Source: Candidatus Effluviviaceae Genus IV sp. (GTDB taxonomy: Bacteria > Joyebacterota > Joyebacteria > Joyebacterales > Joyebacteraceae). Taken from it: DNA of 35,570 nt. Both the position numbers and the translations under genes were made by a program. The notes below the pieces were generated by a model. The model was not told the DNA's origin. It saw only the letters and a list, made by a program, of their open reading frames with translations, and did not search any database. Shown in pieces: positions 33,625 through 35,570 of this stretch. The stretch spans positions 1 through 35,570 of the forward strand of contig WJLY01000246.1 in assembly GCA_014728245.1 (NCBI GenBank), given 5' to 3'. Position 1 is the first letter of the stretch. The number at the start of each line of letters is the position of its first letter.

Positions 33625-34102
33625 TCTCCCCGCGGCTTCCCGCGTCGTGCACGAGCACCCTGCATGGCGCGGCTTCCTCCAGGTCCCTGACGGCCGACCC
33701 CACTACCAACCGCGATAGGGCGGGACGGTCCCTCCGGGTCACGAAGATGGCGGACGCGCCTTCTCTGCGCGCCTCCTCCAGGGAACACCTCACCATCTCT
33801 CCCTTGACCAGCCTGGTGCGCACGCTCACTCCCCGATCCGCCGCCAGTCGCTCGATTCGCGCGAGTTCCTCACGGCCCTGCCGCTCCTGCTCCTCGCGCA
33901 TCGTCTCCATCAATTCGTCGCTCGGAACCTCTCCGAGCGAACCCGAGTCCCGCAGCCGAGACCGGAAGTCGGCCGAGATCGTGGTGTCCACCACGTAGAC
34001 CGCTACCAGCTCAGTGTCGGGCTGCTCGGCCGCTGTCAGGGCCTCCTCCACGCTCGCGTCCGACACGCGGGCCGGCGTAAGAATGAGCAGTATGCGCTTC
34101 AA
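33620..34102 (-). CDS. universal stress protein (UspA family)
   Basis: A 160-residue UspA-fold protein: MKRILLILTPARVSDASVEEAL start, VAVYVVDTT strand, a charged helix with EEQERQGREELARIERLA, VRTRLVKGEM strand, and the C-terminal ATP-binding-type loop around RLVVGSAVRDLEEAAPCRVLVHD, where the canonical GS-x9-GS is replaced by a single GSAVR. The start is TTG 34102 behind GAGGAGG 7 nt upstream, within 20 bp of the transporter stop, so it is co-transcribed with it; membrane transporter plus Usp pairs are common. The insertion around residues 45-80 is longer than in UspA. Confidence 0.85.
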   Translation of the reverse strand: MKRILLILTPARVSDASVEEALTAAEQPDTELVAVYVVDTTISADFRSRLRDSGSLGEVPSDELMETMREEQERQGREELARIERLAADRGVSVRTRLVKGEMVRCSLEEARREGASAIFVTRRDRPALSRLVVGSAVRDLEEAAPCRVLVHDAGSRGEK

Positions 34103-34118
34103 GAGAGAGCCTCCTCGT

Positions 34119-35504
34119 CTAGCCGCCTATGCCCAGGAGGGGCCAGTAGAACCTGGCCACCAGGGCGAAAAGGACAAGGGCGGCCACCTTCAGAAGAGAG
34201 CCTGCCAGAATAGAGTCCCTGAGTCTATGGTATCCTGCGGAGTATGCGATCGCGTTCGGCGGCGTCCCCATCGGCAGGGCGAAGGCGAGTCCGGCCGGCA
34301 CGGCAACCGCGAAAACGATCGGGATCGGAGAAAGCCCGTTGCCCTCAGCGACGCCGAAGCAGATCGGAAGAAGCAGCGCGACGGCCGCGACGTTGCTTAT
34401 GGCCTCCGTGAGGAACGCCGCGAGAACGGCGAAGAGGATCATCAGCCAGTAAGGCGAGAGTCCGCTCGCGCGGGAGAGCACGACCTCGGCTATGAAGCGC
34501 GCTCCGCCTGTGTCGTGCAGCGAGTATGCCAGCGCGATGGCGCCTCCGTACATCAGTATGACGCCCCAGTTCACGTACTCCTCCACACTTCTCCAGTCGA
34601 TCAGGTTGAAGACGAAGAGCGACACGGCCGACAGCATGGAGACCGCCGCGAGTCCTATCGACTGCCCGGCTGAGACCCATGCCACGATCGTAGCCACCGT
34701 GACGATCGCCACGCCCTTCTCCCGCCTGGAGACCGGACCCAGCTCGCGAGCCTTTCTGTCGAGCGCCTGCCTGGCGCGGGCGACGTTCTCTATGTCCTGC
34801 CTGAACAGCCTCGGGAGCGCGAAGTAGATGACGAACATCATGACGACGGAGAAGGGCGCGACCGCGATCATCCACTCGAGGAAGCCGATCGTCTGCCCGT
34901 AGTGCTCTCCAAGTATGCCCAGCGCGAGCGGAGCCCGCGCGCCGCCCAGGAAGGTCGCTACGCCGCCCGCGACCGCGCCCCAGGCCAGAGCCAGGAAGAG
35001 CGCCTTGCCGTAGGAGCTGCGCAGCGGCGGTATGTCAAGAGCCCGCGCTATCTCCAGCACGATCGGGAAGAGGAGCGCCGCAACTGCGTGTTCCGGCATC
35101 CAGAACGCCAGGAACCCGCCGGAGAATATGACGCCGGCGAGAAGCGTTCTCGGGCTGCTCCCGAAGCGCCGGAGGAACAGAACGGCCAGTCGAGTCGAGA
35201 GCCCGCAGCGCATGAGAGCGGCCGCGAGGATGAAGGCCCCCAGGATGAAAAAGATGACCGGCCGTCCGAAGAGGGCGAAGGCCCTCGTGGCGGGAATGGC
35301 CCCGAGAAGCGGGAGAAGGACGATCGCGAAGAGACTGGTGACGGCCAGCGGCAGCGCCTGAGTGACCCAGAGCACGAAGCAGAGCGCGAACACGGCGATC
35401 GCGCTCTGCCCCTCTCTCGTCAGGTTCTCGGGCGTGGGAGCGAGGTAGACGCCCGCGCAGAGAAGCAGCGCCACGACGATGAAGAGCGTCCTCCGACGAC
35501 CCAA
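34119..35504 (-). CDS. SLC13/DASS-family anion:sodium symporter
   Basis: About 461 residues, 11-12 membrane helices. The C-terminal motif TEAISNVAAVALLLPI is the second SNT-type hairpin of DASS transporters, and ALPMGTPPNAIAYSAGY is the family signature. The first hairpin motif, normally SNT, reads FWMPEHAVAALLFPI instead, so one sodium/substrate loop is altered. It should import a dicarboxylate, sulfate or similar anion with Na+. I start at TTG 35504 because AAAGGG lies 7 nt upstream; GTG 35540 gives a 12-residue longer form without an SD. The universal stress gene follows immediately. Only ~30 bp remain upstream in the window. Confidence 0.87.
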   Translation of the reverse strand: MGRRRTLFIVVALLLCAGVYLAPTPENLTREGQSAIAVFALCFVLWVTQALPLAVTSLFAIVLLPLLGAIPATRAFALFGRPVIFFILGAFILAAALMRCGLSTRLAVLFLRRFGSSPRTLLAGVIFSGGFLAFWMPEHAVAALLFPIVLEIARALDIPPLRSSYGKALFLALAWGAVAGGVATFLGGARAPLALGILGEHYGQTIGFLEWMIAVAPFSVVMMFVIYFALPRLFRQDIENVARARQALDRKARELGPVSRREKGVAIVTVATIVAWVSAGQSIGLAAVSMLSAVSLFVFNLIDWRSVEEYVNWGVILMYGGAIALAYSLHDTGGARFIAEVVLSRASGLSPYWLMILFAVLAAFLTEAISNVAAVALLLPICFGVAEGNGLSPIPIVFAVAVPAGLAFALPMGTPPNAIAYSAGYHRLRDSILAGSLLKVAALVLFALVARFYWPLLGIGG

Positions 35505-35570
35505 GCGTATGCCCTTTCGTGAATGGACGTTCGCGCCCACGTGTGGAGCCCGCGCGCGCAGGGCGCGGTC

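Overview
The window is a 35.6 kb piece of a GC-rich, gene-dense bacterial chromosome. The organism is diderm: it has an OstA/LptA-like envelope protein, a Wza-type SLBB export protein, a Wzz-type chain-length protein and a Wzx-type flippase. Together with a PorX-like response regulator (REC plus PglZ) next to a PorY-like kinase, this suggests a little-studied GC-rich lineage related to the Fibrobacterota-Chlorobiota-Bacteroidota group. That placement is an inference from gene content only. TTG start codons with strong Shine-Dalgarno (SD) sequences are frequent. I found no tRNA, rRNA, CRISPR array, insertion sequence or phage gene.

Region 1 (1-12.4 kb, all minus strand) is a compact housekeeping run. 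In transcription order it holds serS, a PorY-like histidine kinase, a PorX-like regulator, tsaE, tsaB, rimI, a purine nucleoside phosphorylase, accD, folC, an orphan MalK/UgpC-type ABC ATPase, a ROK kinase and a truncated OstA-domain protein that leaves the window. Many junctions overlap or are shorter than 30 bp.

Region 2 (12.4-18.1 kb, minus strand) is the first part of a surface-polysaccharide locus: a WecA/TagO-type initiating transferase behind a near-consensus promoter, an SDR nucleotide-sugar enzyme, a methyltransferase, an XrtA-type polysaccharide deacetylase and a flippase.

Region 3 (18.2-30.2 kb) is the second part. One glycosyltransferase lies on the plus strand behind its own promoter. 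It meets, tail to tail with a 46-bp overlap, a long minus-strand operon: MBL-fold protein, UDP-glucose dehydrogenase, RmlC-like cupin, SLBB export protein, Wzz-like protein, O-antigen ligase/polymerase and three glycosyltransferases. Together these genes could start, build, flip, polymerise and export an acidic or pentose-containing glycan. A 56-bp tandem duplication sits exactly on the stop/start junction of two of the glycosyltransferases and creates a 19-codon chimeric micro-ORF. This is the most unusual local feature.

Region 4 (30.2-35.6 kb) holds small proteins of unknown function around a divergent promoter pair, a large membrane protein with C-terminal TPRs, a universal stress protein and an SLC13/DASS-type transporter whose first SNT-type motif is replaced.
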